Of a stretch of 51,926 bases of DNA, positions 32,663 to 45,878 are shown in pieces (within the stretch, counting starts at the first letter, position 1; each line of letters begins with the position of its first letter). Source of the DNA: Sistotremastrum niveocremeum HHB9708 (taxonomy: Eukaryota > Basidiomycota > Agaricomycetes > Sistotremastrales > Sistotremastraceae); contig KV419463.1 in the NCBI GenBank assembly GCA_001630475.1, positions 29,074-80,999 on the forward strand, given 5' to 3'. The position numbers and the translations under genes were made by a program. The notes beneath the pieces were generated by a model. The model was not told the origin of the DNA, made no database searches, and worked only from the letters and a program-made list of their open reading frames with translations.

Positions 32663-35285
32663 ATGCGTCTTGAGCTGCAGCCATTGCATCTCCCCAAGGC
32701 CCTCATGTCGTTTCGAGATAACGATGGTGTCCCAAGTCTCGATTCTCCCTCAGCGTGTACCGTCTCACACGATGTCTTCGACACCCCGACATTCAGAAAG
32801 CTTATCAGTGTGGCTGAACAGCAAGCCGAAACTCTTGAAGGACATAGCCCCTTGTTGGAAGCCCTGAAGAAAGATGCTGAGAGTGGTTCGTCGTATGCCT
32901 GCTATCGCACTATCTAAGCCATAAATGTCCTCAATTCACAGATGAGCAGCCTTATGAAGAGCGAGATCCCGACGATGAACAGACATGGAGTGCGATGTAT
33001 AAGATCGCAGCCGAGCAAATCCGACCGAAGGTGGAAGAATGGAAGAGCTTCATGGATGTCTCACTTGTCTTTGTACGTCGACGTCGCCCAGATCTCCCTG
33101 ATTCCTTCTACTCACACTGCACCTCAATTCGCAGATTGCCCTGTTCCTGGCTGTTCTGACAGCCTTCCTTATTCCGATAACGCAATCCCTCACCCCGAGC
33201 CCCAGCGCTACTTCCGTAACGATCATCAATTCCACCAACATTGTGATTACGAACCAAAACTCGGCCAGCGATAGCTCCTCCGCACCTCCTCCTCCAGACT
33301 CTCTGCAAAAAATTTGCGCCTTCTATTTCTTATCTTTGATCGTTGGGGTAGGTCCCGTAAACTTATCACTATCGTATGACTCTGAAGGATCATTTGTCTG
33401 CAGATCTTCAATGCAGTCTTGTGCGTCCTTGGCCGGCAATGGACTGGGAAAATGAACTCCGGAACCGAAGGCAAGACAAATCTTGAGCGAACTTTGCTGC
33501 ATGAGGAGCGACGAGCGATGGCCGAGCGATGGCTCGAGCCCCTTGTCATTGCCCTCTACTCGTCGCTACTTCTATCCATTGCCTTGTTCGTATCGGGACT
33601 GCTTTACCAGGTCTGGACCCTCGCCGATTCATTCTCCGGACCAGCACCCACTCTACTCGTCGTCTGCTATCTGGCCAGCTTTTTGGCGTTCACGATCCTT
33701 GTTGTCATCGCGACGACAACGGGTCATGCAGTAATTCACAGAGGATCACCGTTCCAGGGCCCTTTCAGCCAGATCATATGTCGGCTTATCGGTCGCCGGT
33801 TCACTGGACGAAACCACCTGGTATCATCCACATTGAATCGGCCGGTCCGCAAACGATGGGCTGAACTCAGTATGTCAATGCGACAGAAGATACTGAACTT
33901 GTACATGGAGCTCCTTTCAAAAGCCAGCGATTCAGAGCTCTTGGAGCGCGCTGTTCCCTCATTTGTCTACCGACATTGGATCGATGCAGAGACCCTTCTT
34001 CCTTTGAAGGAAGCTTACGCGAGACTATTGGGCACTGATACGTCCTCTCGGGTCAAAGGCACTGTCAGAATGCAACTATTTCACTTTATGCGCTGGATCA
34101 AGAAGAAAAATATGCAACAGCATGCCGAAATTATAACATGGTGCAAGAAGCTCTCTTTTGAGATCATGTCCAGAAGCAGTTCGGACAGCTTCCGAATATT
34201 CTTTCCACTTTACAAATTCTTCTTGTCTTTCGACGAACACAACAAAGACCTTCGACAAACCTCTGATACTGACTCTTTCGAGTCTTGCATATGCGATTCC
34301 CTCTGCACCTACGACCAAGATGAAGGATTGGGGGACCGAGAATACTTGTTCCTTGAAGCTTTACACTACTGTGATCGGCTTCGAGAGGACAATCGACAGG
34401 ATGACATCACGCGATTAATGGAGGTCATAGATCGTCCTTCGCTCATCAGGTCACTCCTGAGGGATCCAGATCACTTGATCGAACCAGCGTTTGAGAACAT
34501 GATGAACATGTTCCTGAGTGGAAAGGAAGCGCAAGTCCTATGCGATTTGGCCGGATTTTTGAGTACATTCCCGGTCCAGCTCACGAAGCCTTCCCGATTG
34601 AACATGTTTCTTCGCTATCTCATACCCAGACTGGGTCCAGATTACGTGGTGCCTACAAATCTTGACCTGTCCCGGATACTAGAGACGATGATCCGTTCAC
34701 CATTTGAAGAGGATCTCGAGGTTGTGATGTTTTATATTGAACATGGTGGATATCAGCAGGTTTCAGATCCTCGAATCATGCTTGAATATCTATATCGTTG
34801 TACCTGGGATCCCCATAATCCAAGTTTCGCGTCAGCGAACTCATATATTCAAACTCATTACATCAGTCCTTGTTTAGTGCGTGAGTAGGATCTCCTGTCA
34901 CTCGCTGGCTTATTTGACTGTTTGCTTAGCTTTGCCTGCTTACTCTCGACTTCTCAAGACTCTCCCCCAAATTGTCGATGATCCGCTTACTATCTACAAT
35001 GAGATAGAGGACGGGTTTTTCAAGGCGGTACAGGACTTCAGCAGCATGATGAACATGATCTACCCTGATATGGAAGCATTGAGAACCCGAATCGCAGACC
35101 TCAATTTCGATATGTATAAAGAAAAACCTCCATCGCGTTGGCAGAGGTTTCGCGCTTATTTGTCAGGCCTTTTCCACCGAACGCGATCTGATTTAGATCT
35201 GGAGGTTCAATCGCAGGATAGTATTCCTTACGACATGTGGGCAGGTATTTATAATATTCCTGAACCATTTCATTGGTCTTTGTAG
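32663..35285 (+). CDS. DUF6535 domain membrane protein, 799 aa
   Basis: Exons 32663-32885, 32942-33072, 33135-33347, 33404-34880 and 34930-35285 (799 codons). The N-terminal third carries the DUF6535 signature: DPDDEQTWSAMYKIAAEQ, then VEEWKSFMDVSLVFIALFLAVLTAFLIP as the first membrane segment, a Ser/Asn-rich loop of about 45 residues, ICAFYFLSLIVGIFNAVLCVLGRQW as the second, and two further hydrophobic stretches (ALYSSLLLSIALFVSGLLYQVW and LLVVCYLASFLAFTILVVIA). The remaining 550 or so residues are helical-looking and cytosolic, resembling a repeat-rich scaffold without identified motifs. DUF6535 proteins are expanded in Agaricomycetes and have no known function. The first donor is ambiguous (GTGGTT at 32883 or GTTCGT at 32886); both keep the frame, and the second was used. 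Confidence 0.85.
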
Positions 35286-35644
35286 CATTTTTCTCGTTGC
35301 CCAATGCAATGTCTCACTTGATCACGACCAAAAAAAGGCAAAACAAATCACTGTATATGTACACTCGAAGACCATCAGCATACTCAAGCTATACCACTCA
35401 AGCTATACTTGCCATCGATAGGCTGGTACCTGTGCCGCAGTGATGACTGGGAAGGTATTTTATTTTTGCGAGCAAAAGGAAGCAAATCCCGTGCCGCTGA
35501 GCAGCCGGCCAGCGTCTCTTCTCTTATCGCGTCTTTGGAAGTCCACAGCACATGCTCTCAATTTCCCATCAGTGAACAGTCACCGCTATATAATGTCTCG
35601 TTATCGGTCCTCCTTTATTGGCTCACTCTCAGCTCCTCTCAGCC
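35286..35644. other. Promoter region of bleomycin hydrolase
   Basis: About 360 bp. ACAATTCCC-type features were not found; a TATATAA element at about 35586-35592 lies 53 bp before the next ATG, close enough to act as its TATA box. CT-rich sequence follows it, as usual at fungal transcription starts. Confidence 0.4.
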
Positions 35645-37535
35645 ATGGGTTCAGCGTCGTCCAGAGCATCAGTCTTCGATACATATACTGAGAAACCCGT
35701 CGACGATGCCAGGAGAGAGGCAGAGACCATCTCGTCGCTTCGTAATCTGAATATATCCGATAAGCCTGTCTCTCAGGATGGATCGTTGACGTTGTCTCAA
35801 CTTGACAACTGGGAATCGAGCTTGACTCAGGATCCTAAGCTGCTACTTGCCAGGACCATCCTCACTCATTCCGATATCACCTCTACGCTCCTCAAGATTC
35901 GACAAGCGACGGTGTCTGATCCTCATGTATTTAATACCAGTGTGGATTTCAAGACGAACCCGATAACCAGTCAGAAAAGCAGCGGGAGATGTTGGCTCTT
36001 CGCGACGACGAACGTCGTGAGGTATAGCGTCATGAAGAAATTGGGACTGAAAGAGTTCCAGCTCTCTCAGGTCAGCCACAACATCATATCGAGAGAGGTG
36101 ATCTCATCGTTTCTTGCAGAGCTACCTATTCTTCTACGATAAGCTTGAGAAAGCGAATTATTACCTTGAACTGTCTATCGAACATGCAGATAAGCCACTT
36201 GACGATCGCAAAGTCGTTCACTTTGCAGATGCTCCAGTGAACGACGGCGGACAATGGGACATGGCTGTGAACTTGCTCGCTGTAGGTTCAGATGCTTCCT
36301 CCAGACATAATACTTCCTAACATTTATGATAGACCTACGGTGTCGTGCCACAATCCGTTTACCCTGAATCATTCTCGTCCTCCTCTTCGCGTCCTCTCGA
36401 CAAGCTTGTTACGCTCAAACTCCGTGAACATGCTTTGATCCTCCGAGACCTGTCCTCGAAACTCCACTCGACATCTTCATTATCCTCTGAAGCGATCACG
36501 TCGCTCCTCCGCAAGAAGAAAGAGGAACTTCTAGCTGAAGTCTGGAATATCATGAGTGTCACCCTCGGGAAGCCACCTGGTCCCGACGATACTTTTGTTT
36601 GGGACTACGAAACCGCAGACGGGAAAGTCAAGAGATGGGAAGGGACACCAAAAGATTTCTACAAGGATTTCAGTAGCCAGACGTATCCCGTGAGTCTGAT
36701 GCTTATCCATCGCGAGCTCGTTGTTGAATGGAGCTCAAGCCCAGGGAATCTTTCTCCCTTATCAACGACCCACGCAATCCTTACGGCAAGCTCTACACCG
36801 TTGAGGGATTAGGTAACATCTGGGGCGGACGACCGGTCCTTTGTGCGTGCATTTTCGTCGCGTTTCCTAATTGTCGCTCACGCACTTGCAGATGTTAACG
36901 CTGAGGTCGATAAGCTTAAAGAAGTTGTAGTGAAAAACATCAAAGCTGGTCAACCTGTTTTCTTCGGGTGCGACGTCGGCCAGTTCTCCGATCGTCAGGC
37001 TGGCATCATGGACACCGAATTGTACGACTATGAGGTATGCTACACTCTTCTAATTATTCACTTGAGTCCCCTCACGTCTTAAACATGCTCATTTGTTTAA
37101 CAGAATGCCTTCAACATCACACTCAACCTGACCAAAGCCCAACGTCTTCAAGTCGGCGAATCGCTCATGACACACGCAATGGTCATCTCCGCCGTCCATA
37201 TCGATCCTAAATCGGGCAAACCCGTACGATACAAAGTCGAGAACTCGTGGGGCGACGATGTTGGCGATAAAGGATGGTTCGTTATGAGTGATAAGTGGTT
37301 CGACGAGTAAGTCTGATCGATTGGTATTTGATTCAACTCGATTGAGGCTGATACTATGCGATAGATTCGTTTATCAAGTAGTCACTCCGAGAGTATTTGC
37401 GCCGAAGAATGTGGTGGATGTTTTCGACAAAGGAGATAAAGTCGTTCTGCCACCTTGGGATCCGATGGTATGTTCCGCCTGTTTACTCAATTCGCTGAAG
37501 CTGATCAATAACTTTCTTAGGGCTCTTTGGCGTAG
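35645..37535 (+). CDS. Bleomycin hydrolase / aminopeptidase C (papain family C1B), 505 aa
   Basis: Exons 35645-36070, 36120-36281, 36333-36689, 36734-36842, 36892-37034, 37104-37306, 37365-37467 and 37521-37535 (505 codons). This is the homologue of yeast Blh1/Lap3, a cytosolic hexameric cysteine aminopeptidase that trims peptides and detoxifies bleomycin and homocysteine thiolactone. The catalytic triad is C116 (SSGRCWLFA), H423 (LMTHAMV) and N446 (VENSWGD). SLINDPRNPYGKLYTVEGLGN and FFGCDVGQFSD are also typical. The N-terminus MGSASS matches the N-myristoylation pattern (Gly2, Ser6), which could attach some of the enzyme to membranes. The C-terminus ends MGSLA; in yeast the self-processed C-terminal arm reaches the active site. 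The third intron (36690-36733, 44 nt) has a GAG acceptor and is the least certain border. Confidence 0.93.
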
Positions 37536-37938
37536 AATCACGACCGGAATGTATAGATAGATATGCAGAATTTTGTATATGTAGGATATATAAACATTTC
37601 GGATGTCTGGGCGCTAAGCGCAAAATCGCGCTCTCTCTGCAGCGACGACGCTGGACGCCAGGCAGACCATCTACATTTAAGCATCGTAGAGACTGAAACC
37701 TCCTTGGTTCAATCATCTCCCATGACCTGAGGCTTGGCTTGCATGCCGCCGACGTTCTACCAATGCATCCCGCTCAAGTTCAAAGACGGCAAATCGTCGC
37801 AACATGGTCTTACCAGGCAATCCGAAATACATCCTCAACAATGAAAAGCTCCGTCTGAGAATCAAAGAGCTTGAAGTCATCCTTCGTCGCGCTTCTATCG
37901 ACCCACGACTCACGACCATATCGATCGACTCTTCGAAG
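37536..37938. other. Intergenic, promoter of the GH131 gene
   Basis: About 400 bp, nothing else recognised. An in-frame ATG at 37804 would extend the next protein by 45 charged residues and hide its signal peptide, so that part is treated as 5' leader. Confidence 0.4.
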
Positions 37939-39302
37939 ATGAAGCTCATCTCCCTCGTCTCTGTGGCGTTGACCTGCACGTCTACGGTACTAGCAGGCTC
38001 TGTCCTGTGGTGCGGGAGCTTCAACTACTACACCTCCGTCTCCCAATTCGATCAATGGTCCTGGTCAACCCCCGTCGGCGAATACCAGTGGTACATCCAT
38101 GGTTCCCAACCCACATCGCATTATCTTGCGCTCGACCCTACCTACAAGAATCCAGCCGATACCCCAGAGGCTCGAGGATTGAAGTTGACAGTTGACAGCA
38201 CTAGTCATTGGAATTCGAATTTTGAGAGGAGTGAATTGATTCCGCAGACGAATCAGAATTTGGGCACGGGAGAGCTGTTTTATCACTTTTCGTTGGCTAT
38301 CGACAAGAACTACCCGCCTGATGTGAGTTCATCATATCTGTCTTCTTCTACCTCACGCTGATCTTATTGTTGTAGCCCACAGTCGAGCATCAAATTGTCT
38401 TCTTCGAGTCGCACTTCACGGAGGTATGTCATCTCTTACTCGAATCGCCAGAACGTTCTGATGGCCTCATCAGCTCAAATTCGGTGTCTCTCCAAATGCC
38501 ACCCAACTGGAGTGGATGATTCAAAGCGTGGCAAAATGGTCCACTCCAATCGTCGCGGGGACATGGTACAACTTTGCCTACGATATCAATTTTTCAGCCG
38601 GCACGGTTGGTCTTTGGGCAAGCACCAACGGAGATCCATTAGTGAGAGTCATGCCTAACCTCCCCGCATCCACTTCCACGGTAAGATTCTTTCCTCGTCT
38701 CTTTCGACAAATGATTGACTGACCGGCGACCGCTGCTCAGAATTCTGAGGACTGGCATCTGGGTGTGCTCTCATTCGGCTCTTTGACTGAAGTTTGGTAC
38801 TTCTCTGGCGTCTACGTGAGTTTAACGATTCATCCCGTATCGCGTGATCGTTGGACTGAGAGCTGCGTTTGAAGGTTGAGAACGGACCAATCACCACTTC
38901 CATCAGTGCTGGGTGCGGCGGGTCTACCACGACCGCGACCAGCGCAAGCTCAAGCTCAAGCACCACCACCTCCAGCTCATCAACCAGCACCACGTCATCT
39001 ACCTCCAGCTCAACCAGCACCAGCACTTCATCTACGACTAAATCATCTTCAACCTCAACTTCGACCACTACAAGCAGCTCTACGAGCAAGTCTTCATCTA
39101 CTTCAACCAGCACTTCGACGAGTGCCGGCGCCACGGTCACGAAATATGGACAGTGCGGAGGAACGGGATATACTGGGCCAACCAATTGTGCGAGCGGCAG
39201 TACGTGTAAGGCAGTGTCACCGCCATATTATTATCAGGTATGACTTATAGTCCCTTCATTAACCCAAGAATTTCCATACTGATAATCGTTTAGTGTCTGT
39301 AG
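37939..39302 (+). CDS. Glycoside hydrolase family 131 with C-terminal CBM1, 361 aa
   Basis: Exons 37939-38322, 38376-38423, 38474-38680, 38741-38815, 38875-39237 and 39294-39302. Signal peptide of about 20 residues ([20 protein letters not shown]), GH131 domain of about 230 residues ([76 protein letters not shown]), then a Ser/Thr linker of about 65 residues and a CBM1 cellulose-binding module ([21 protein letters not shown], ending YYYQCL). GH131 enzymes are secreted fungal glucanases acting on beta-1,3-, beta-1,6- and beta-1,4-glucans. CBM1 fixes the enzyme to plant cellulose, which points to plant-biomass decay or plant contact. The acceptor of exon 5 is AAG. The last exon encodes only Cys-Leu-stop; its cysteine completes the CBM1 disulfides. 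The gene ends 64 bp from the stop of the convergent oxidoreductase gene. Confidence 0.93.
38928..39126 (+). repeat. Low-complexity Ser/Thr linker tract
   Basis: Degenerate AGC/ACC/ACT/TCA codon repeats encode the flexible, probably O-glycosylated linker of the GH131-CBM1 protein. The stretch is prone to length change and opens artificial frames in the other five phases, including an acidic Val/Glu frame on the minus strand. Confidence 0.8.
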
Positions 39303-39365
39303 GTACAAGTCTGAATAATATAGTGAGGAATGCGTCTCGTTATAGTCGGTCTCTCGATGTGCAAA

Positions 39366-40790
<1,425 letters not shown>

Positions 40791-42066
40791 TGAGGTTGTT
40801 GTGTGGATTGGGTGGATGTGAGGACTTGAACTGATTGATAAAAGTTGCCCGACAGAACGTACTTTTATAGTGGATGCCAGCAGGTGATATCTGGCTTCAT
40901 GTTTGTGCTTACGGAGGTGGTGCCATTGCTTTGGTCAATGTTCCTCGAGTCAAGACGAGCATACCACAGATCATTGCAACATGACGTGCTTGCCCCGATC
41001 GCCACTCGCAAGGATCGGCACCATCCGGCAGAGCCTTCGGCTCCGAAATACATCGGCTGCGAGGCACATATACTTCGCTTTCAAGTTGGCATTTCTTCTC
41101 GATCCGACCTTCACCGCTACTTCCCACTTTGCTCCCGCCTTGCCCCAACCCGAACGCCATGTCGAATTAACAACCAAGAAATGAAGCGGGCATTTTGCGA
41201 ACGCTTTACTGAGGTGGGATCCGGATGTACTTGGATGTACATATGTGGGTTATGCAACCTTGTATGCAACCCTGCAGGGATATCAACAGAGTCGTGCCAC
41301 TGTCGTGGACTGCACGCCGACCAGTATCGGTGGCTTCTCGCCATGCAAGCGCTGGGTCGTGAGCTGCTCGGTCAGACGCCTAGACTGTTTACGTGAGCTC
41401 ACCGAGCGTCTATCTATAGCAGAGCCTGAGGGAGTTGCTGATAAATCCTTCTATAGTACTGATAAATCGTCGAGAAGAACTTTGTTGTCTGACATCTTGA
41501 GAATATTGGTTCGATTCCGGAGAGCCATACCCGCCCTGCATGATCCGTCTTGGTATCCCTAGTCATCTGTGCTCTGAGATTCGGCTTGAAACTCGAGGGC
41601 TTAGGAGATCAGACTCTTTAGCTTATCGTCAACTCTTCTCTTATCACGGTTTTGCATCAGAATCGGAGGCTACTGTATTCAGTATCTTGCCAACGACTAC
41701 TAGGCCTAGGCCAAGCCAACTGTGCTAAAATCGCTGTATCTTCGACTCGTCGGGGGCTCAACCGTCGATGCTGTTGGCATTTCGTTCTGAATACGCCTGA
41801 CATGGGGTCGATCGCTCTTGCTCACGGTGGCAGTAGCGTCACCTGTCTAGTAGCCCCTGGCATGACGGCGGGGACGGCTTAAACCTTATGGCAAGAATCA
41901 GTTTCGACTTCCGAACGTTACTTTTGCACACAGGCTTTGACCAGAGTTATCCCTCGCGTAGGAAAACTTCAGAGGACTAAACTATCAAGATAAAAGAGAG
42001 TCCAACCCACGCCATAATGTAAGGCCCATCGGTCGCCCACATCCTCTGTCAGTTTCACGGTTCAAC
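40791..42066. other. Divergent intergenic region between OYE and terpene synthase
   Basis: About 1.28 kb. TTTTATAG at about 40862-40869 may be a TATA element. Open frames such as 40845-41396 lack family features. A tRNA-like B-box word (GGTTCGATTCC at about 41508) has no matching stem or A-box. Direct repetition of GGATGTAC near 41220-41240 and of ATGCAACC near 41251-41270 is short. Both flanking promoters must lie here. Confidence 0.4.
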
Positions 42067-43222
42067 ATGACATCCTCCGCCTCTTTCATCCGTCTCCCCG
42101 ATCTGCTGGAAGGCTGGCCCATGGTCCGCGCAATAAATCCCCAGTATGAACAGGTTGCGACAGAAAGTGCCGATTGGCTGGAAATGTTCCAACCTTTTGA
42201 CGCTAGATACCTAGCAATTTTCAGAAAATGCAACTTCGGCCTCCTCGCATCTTTGGCTTATCCCAATGCCTCGCCTGATCATCTCCGTGCCGCCTGTGAC
42301 ATGTTGAATTGTTTGTTCTTACTCGATGAGATAAGCGATAGGTTGTGCGCATCCGATGCTAGGAAAGCAGGTGATGTTGTTATGGACTCTCTCCGGTATG
42401 TGTCCGGATTTACTTCATCGACCAGCCTCGCATTATGAAATTGATAGCAACCCTCTTAAACCACGTCCCGAAGGCGAAAACGTGCTTGGAGTGGTGTTCC
42501 AAAGGTCAGTCCTGACTTTGAGACTAACATCACATCCACGATTCTGACTTGGAAATCTCCCAAGTTTCTGGGCCCGTGCTTCGACCAGCTCGTCTTGTTC
42601 TGCGGCCAATCGTTTCGTCGAACACGTTCAAGCGTTCGTTGACGCGGTAGTCATTGAAGCTGCTGATCGAGACTCCAACCATCTCCGCAATATGGACGAC
42701 TATCTAAACCTTCGTCGCTCTACCATTGGAGTTATGCCCTGCTTTGACATACTTCAAATGGGAATGGACTTACCAGATGACGTCGTCAATCATCCTAAGA
42801 TTGTTTTGTTGGTCGATCTCGCCACTGACATGCTTATTTTGGCCAATGTAACTTTTTTGCTCTTTTTTGCATCATCACCTGACCGTTTCTTCCAGGACAT
42901 ATACTCTTACAATGTCGAACGAATCCGCGACGATAATCCGCACAATCTGGTTGCCGTCGCCATGAAAGATCAGGATTGCGACGCTCAAAGCGCGATAGAC
43001 TACATCGCCAGATGTTATATGCAACTTCGAGATAGATTCCTTGCAGGGTTTGATGATTTGCCATCTTGGTCCTCGACGATCGACAAGGATGTAAAAAGTT
43101 ATATTTGGGGCGTTGGTAACTGGGTCACTGCCAATATAGAGTGGAGTTTCGAAAGCGAGAGGTATTTCGGGACACATGGCAAGGATATTAGAGAAAGTAG
43201 AACTATTGCGATCCTTGCCTAG
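42067..43222 (+). CDS. Sesquiterpene synthase (class I terpene cyclase), 331 aa
   Basis: Exons 42067-42395, 42448-42504, 42565-42847 and 42896-43222 (331 codons, typical for basidiomycete sesquiterpene synthases). It ionises farnesyl diphosphate with Mg2+ and cyclises the carbocation. The aspartate-rich motif is LDEISD (D87-E88-x-x-D91), the second metal site is the NSE motif N223-D-I-Y-S227-Y-N-V-E231, and the diphosphate-sensing RY pair is R312-Y313 (SERYF). FVEHVQAFVDAVVIEA and YLNLRRSTIG are also typical. No signal peptide; cytosolic. There are no P450 genes in the window. The only nearby redox enzyme is the divergent Old Yellow Enzyme-like gene. The product cannot be predicted from the sequence. 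The exon-3 acceptor is AAG. Confidence 0.93.
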
Positions 43223-43455
43223 ATCTATAGATTTGTAGAAACGCGAAGATGAAAGTGATGATTTTGACCGATACCAACGTTGAAAGATCTGCTCGTGTTG
43301 AACTCGCTTACGTTATACGACTTCGGAATATTTCGGATGTCGGAGGTGGGCGCTTGTTAAAGTCGCGCGAAGGACTCGGAGCTCGAGGAATACGAATTGG
43401 AATGAAAGAATGTGTACAAGATGAAGAAGTCCAAATAGATAATGAGATCGCCGAT

Positions 43456-45140
43456 TCAGAAATATAACCCGACCCACCCTTGGCTACGAACCTTCAATTT
43501 ATCTCCGCCCTGCTCATCGCCTACCCAAGGATCCGTCTTTTCTCCAGTGCCACCTCCAGCACCCGGTCGTGCACCCATCATTCCTTCGATACCCGTGCTG
43601 CTCATGCTCTTTGATTTGACGTCCAGCTTGCCCTCATACCGCGCCTCTCTGTATGTCAAGTACAGATCACCAGCGCTGCTCGCTATGTGTTCACTCCGAA
43701 TAGGCCTCTTCTCAGGGTTCGCATACCAGAAGTCTGAACGACCGGAGCCCGTATCAGTCTTCAGGGTAGCAGGGGTGGAAGGGAAACCGTAGGGTTCAGA
43801 GAAGAAGTGGATATTTGAGATAGCGGAACCACGGGATGTCTTGATCATTGTTTGATTGAGAATAGCGGCGCTACCAACGAGATAGCCACCACGCATCTCC
43901 AGAGATGTCGAGATAGCTTGAATTTCGGAGGTTGGTAAGAGAAGATTGGATGGGAATGCGGACTGTAGATTGATGGAGAGTGACTCGAGTGAGAGTGAGG
44001 AGCGTTCATCGAATTTGACGTGCGAGATTGCCTTCGAGTTTATCTCCAACTCTTTGAGGCCTGAGGGGACGCGAACAATGATGTCGTATCTCATGCAAGC
44101 GTCTTCGGATGCTGCAGAGGCAGGAGTTGAGAGCTTGAATTGCTTCCGAGAGATGTCTTCGGTATTCTCGACCAGAAGAACCACCTTGTCTAACAGGGGC
44201 TCTTCGTTCGTGCGGAGATCCATTTCGATTTGAACATCGTCCTCATCGCCCTGAGCGACGAGTAATGTGCCGACAGCTCCGCCAGAAAGATTGATGGACA
44301 CAGATGAGCTGCTTCCGTCCGGGTTGGAGACCGGGAAGCTGTAAATGTTTTCTGAGTCGCCACCGTATATGTATGGAACATTGAGGCATCCCAAGGATGC
44401 GCTATATTCAGGCATATCTTCCAGGCCGGTGGGAGATGGCTATTATATCATGATGAGTTTTTGGGATTAGGAAATAGACCAGCCGACTCACAGTTCTTGC
44501 CCATTGAACCAGTCTGAAGAGCCCATATCCAAGATACAACGCAATCGCTATTCCCAGAGCTTTGAATACAAGATCACAGCTGAGTTTGGCTTGAGTATTC
44601 ATAATCAACAGTTAGACGAGATCTGTCGCACCGAACTCCACAACAGACACAGCAACCACGAGAGCGGTTCCGATTTCTTGGTCGAATAGGGGTGGCATCA
44701 GGTCCTAAGAGACTGACTGCTTCGGGGTCATTGGGAGCGCTGATGTTGATATTTTCTTGGCTCGGATTATCGCGATACGGGGGAGGAGCAGTAGCCAGAC
44801 TGGACGCTGCTGCTTCGGGATTTGGATTGGCAACTCGGTTGGCTGGATCGGTGGGTTCGTTCGGATTTCCAATGATACTGTTGACTATCCGACGACGCTC
44901 GCGTTCTTCTCGTCTGTCCTGATCTGAAATTCCGTGCCATGCGATTAGAAAGATGGTGTCTCAAAGGCAGAATAGGCATAGCAACGCACAATCGTCCCAT
45001 CGTTCCTTGAGCGACAAACCTGCCATGACAGCAGCAAAAACATTGGTAAATGTGATATGTTTTTTGAACTGATCTCCGAAAGATTCCTGCTCGTTTCGGG
45101 AGGAGGTGGGCAAGTGCAGACGACTGTTAAGTGCTGGCAT
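43456..45140 (-). CDS. Single-pass membrane protein with large beta-rich C-terminal domain, 504 aa
   Basis: Exons on the minus strand: 45140-44990, 44923-44632, 44579-44492 and 44439-43456 (504 codons). The N-terminal 140 residues are polar, with ALAT..PPPYRDNP including a PPPY motif that could bind WW domains of Rsp5-type ubiquitin ligases. A Cys cluster (GCCVCCGVRC) immediately precedes one membrane helix (LVFKALGIAIALYLGYGLF), which suggests palmitoylation. The remaining 330 residues (NVPYIYGGDSENIYSF, SVSINLSGGAVGTLLV, alternating hydrophobic stretches, Asn-Gln-Thr glycosylation sites) look like a beta-solenoid of the adhesin/DUF4097 kind, probably on the outer or lumenal side. The C-terminus is Gly-rich (GARPGAGGGTGEKTDPWVGD). 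Basidiomycetes carry similar proteins of unknown function. It converges on the terpene synthase, with 233 bp between the stops. Confidence 0.8.
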
Positions 45141-45878
45141 TTTGGAGAGGCTTTGCGAAGCGTGACTCGGACGTTGACAGTCTCTTATACTCTTGCAGTA
45201 AGATGGCAAAAAATGAATGTAACAATAGAGAGTGAAAAGGACCGTTAGTGACAAGCAAAGTAAGGATGTGTTGCCAAACGTGCAAGTGAGGATGGAGTGA
45301 AAAGAGGGGCAACTGAAAGTAGGATTTGATTGGGCTCGGCCTGTGGTCGCCGGGGCCGGCCCCGGCAGCTTATGTAAGCTCGGCACTTCGGCATCTTGGA
45401 ATTTAGAGTCTGCCCTGTTGGCATGGCAGCCGCCCGTCACTTTGTTGAAACAGCCGCCATCTTTGTCAAACAGGGAATTCAACTTTTGAACTAGACCTTG
45501 AATCTTGACCTGATCTGATATGGTCTTGTATTCGCGGACCCCGACGCCTTGTCCCTGATGCGCCTGACGAATCAGTGAACAATCCCTTGTCGTGTGCCAC
45601 GAAATTCTCAGGATGAACGTCGATCATGAAGATTTGGCTATCACTGTCTCAAAGATGATGCCTTGTGCAGAAAACAGTACAAGACCATATCTAATCTAAC
45701 GCTGATCCTACAGGGTCTTCGTCTTGTATGGTCGATGGAGAAGGCATGCTTCAGAGACTAGAAGAACAGCCATGCCCGAGCAGAGGCCTCAAGTCCCTTC
45801 TTCTACCCAAAAAGAAACAAGTCGGACGCTATCTAGGCCTTCCTTCATCAGAAGCAAGCGACGATCCTCATCGAAGCG
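45141..45878. other. Divergent intergenic region with GC palindrome
   Basis: About 740 bp between the membrane protein and the first 7TM gene. It contains the perfect 18-bp palindrome GCCGGGGCCGGCCCCGGC at 45349-45366. The rest shows no gene, although intron-like pieces near 45650-45715 could belong to the 5' leader of the 7TM gene. Confidence 0.45.

Noticed and set aside
38655-39185. Acidic Val/Leu/Glu-rich 176-codon minus-strand frame
   Set aside because: It is the reverse complement of the Ser/Thr linker repeat of the GH131-CBM1 gene.
40845-41396. A 183-codon frame between OYE and the terpene synthase
   Set aside because: Compositionally random, no ATG-linked signal, overlapped by equally long frames on the other strand.
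41505-41525. Perfect tRNA B-box-like word GGTTCGATTCC
   Set aside because: The flanking bases do not pair as a T-stem, and no A-box or acceptor stem lies at the right distance.
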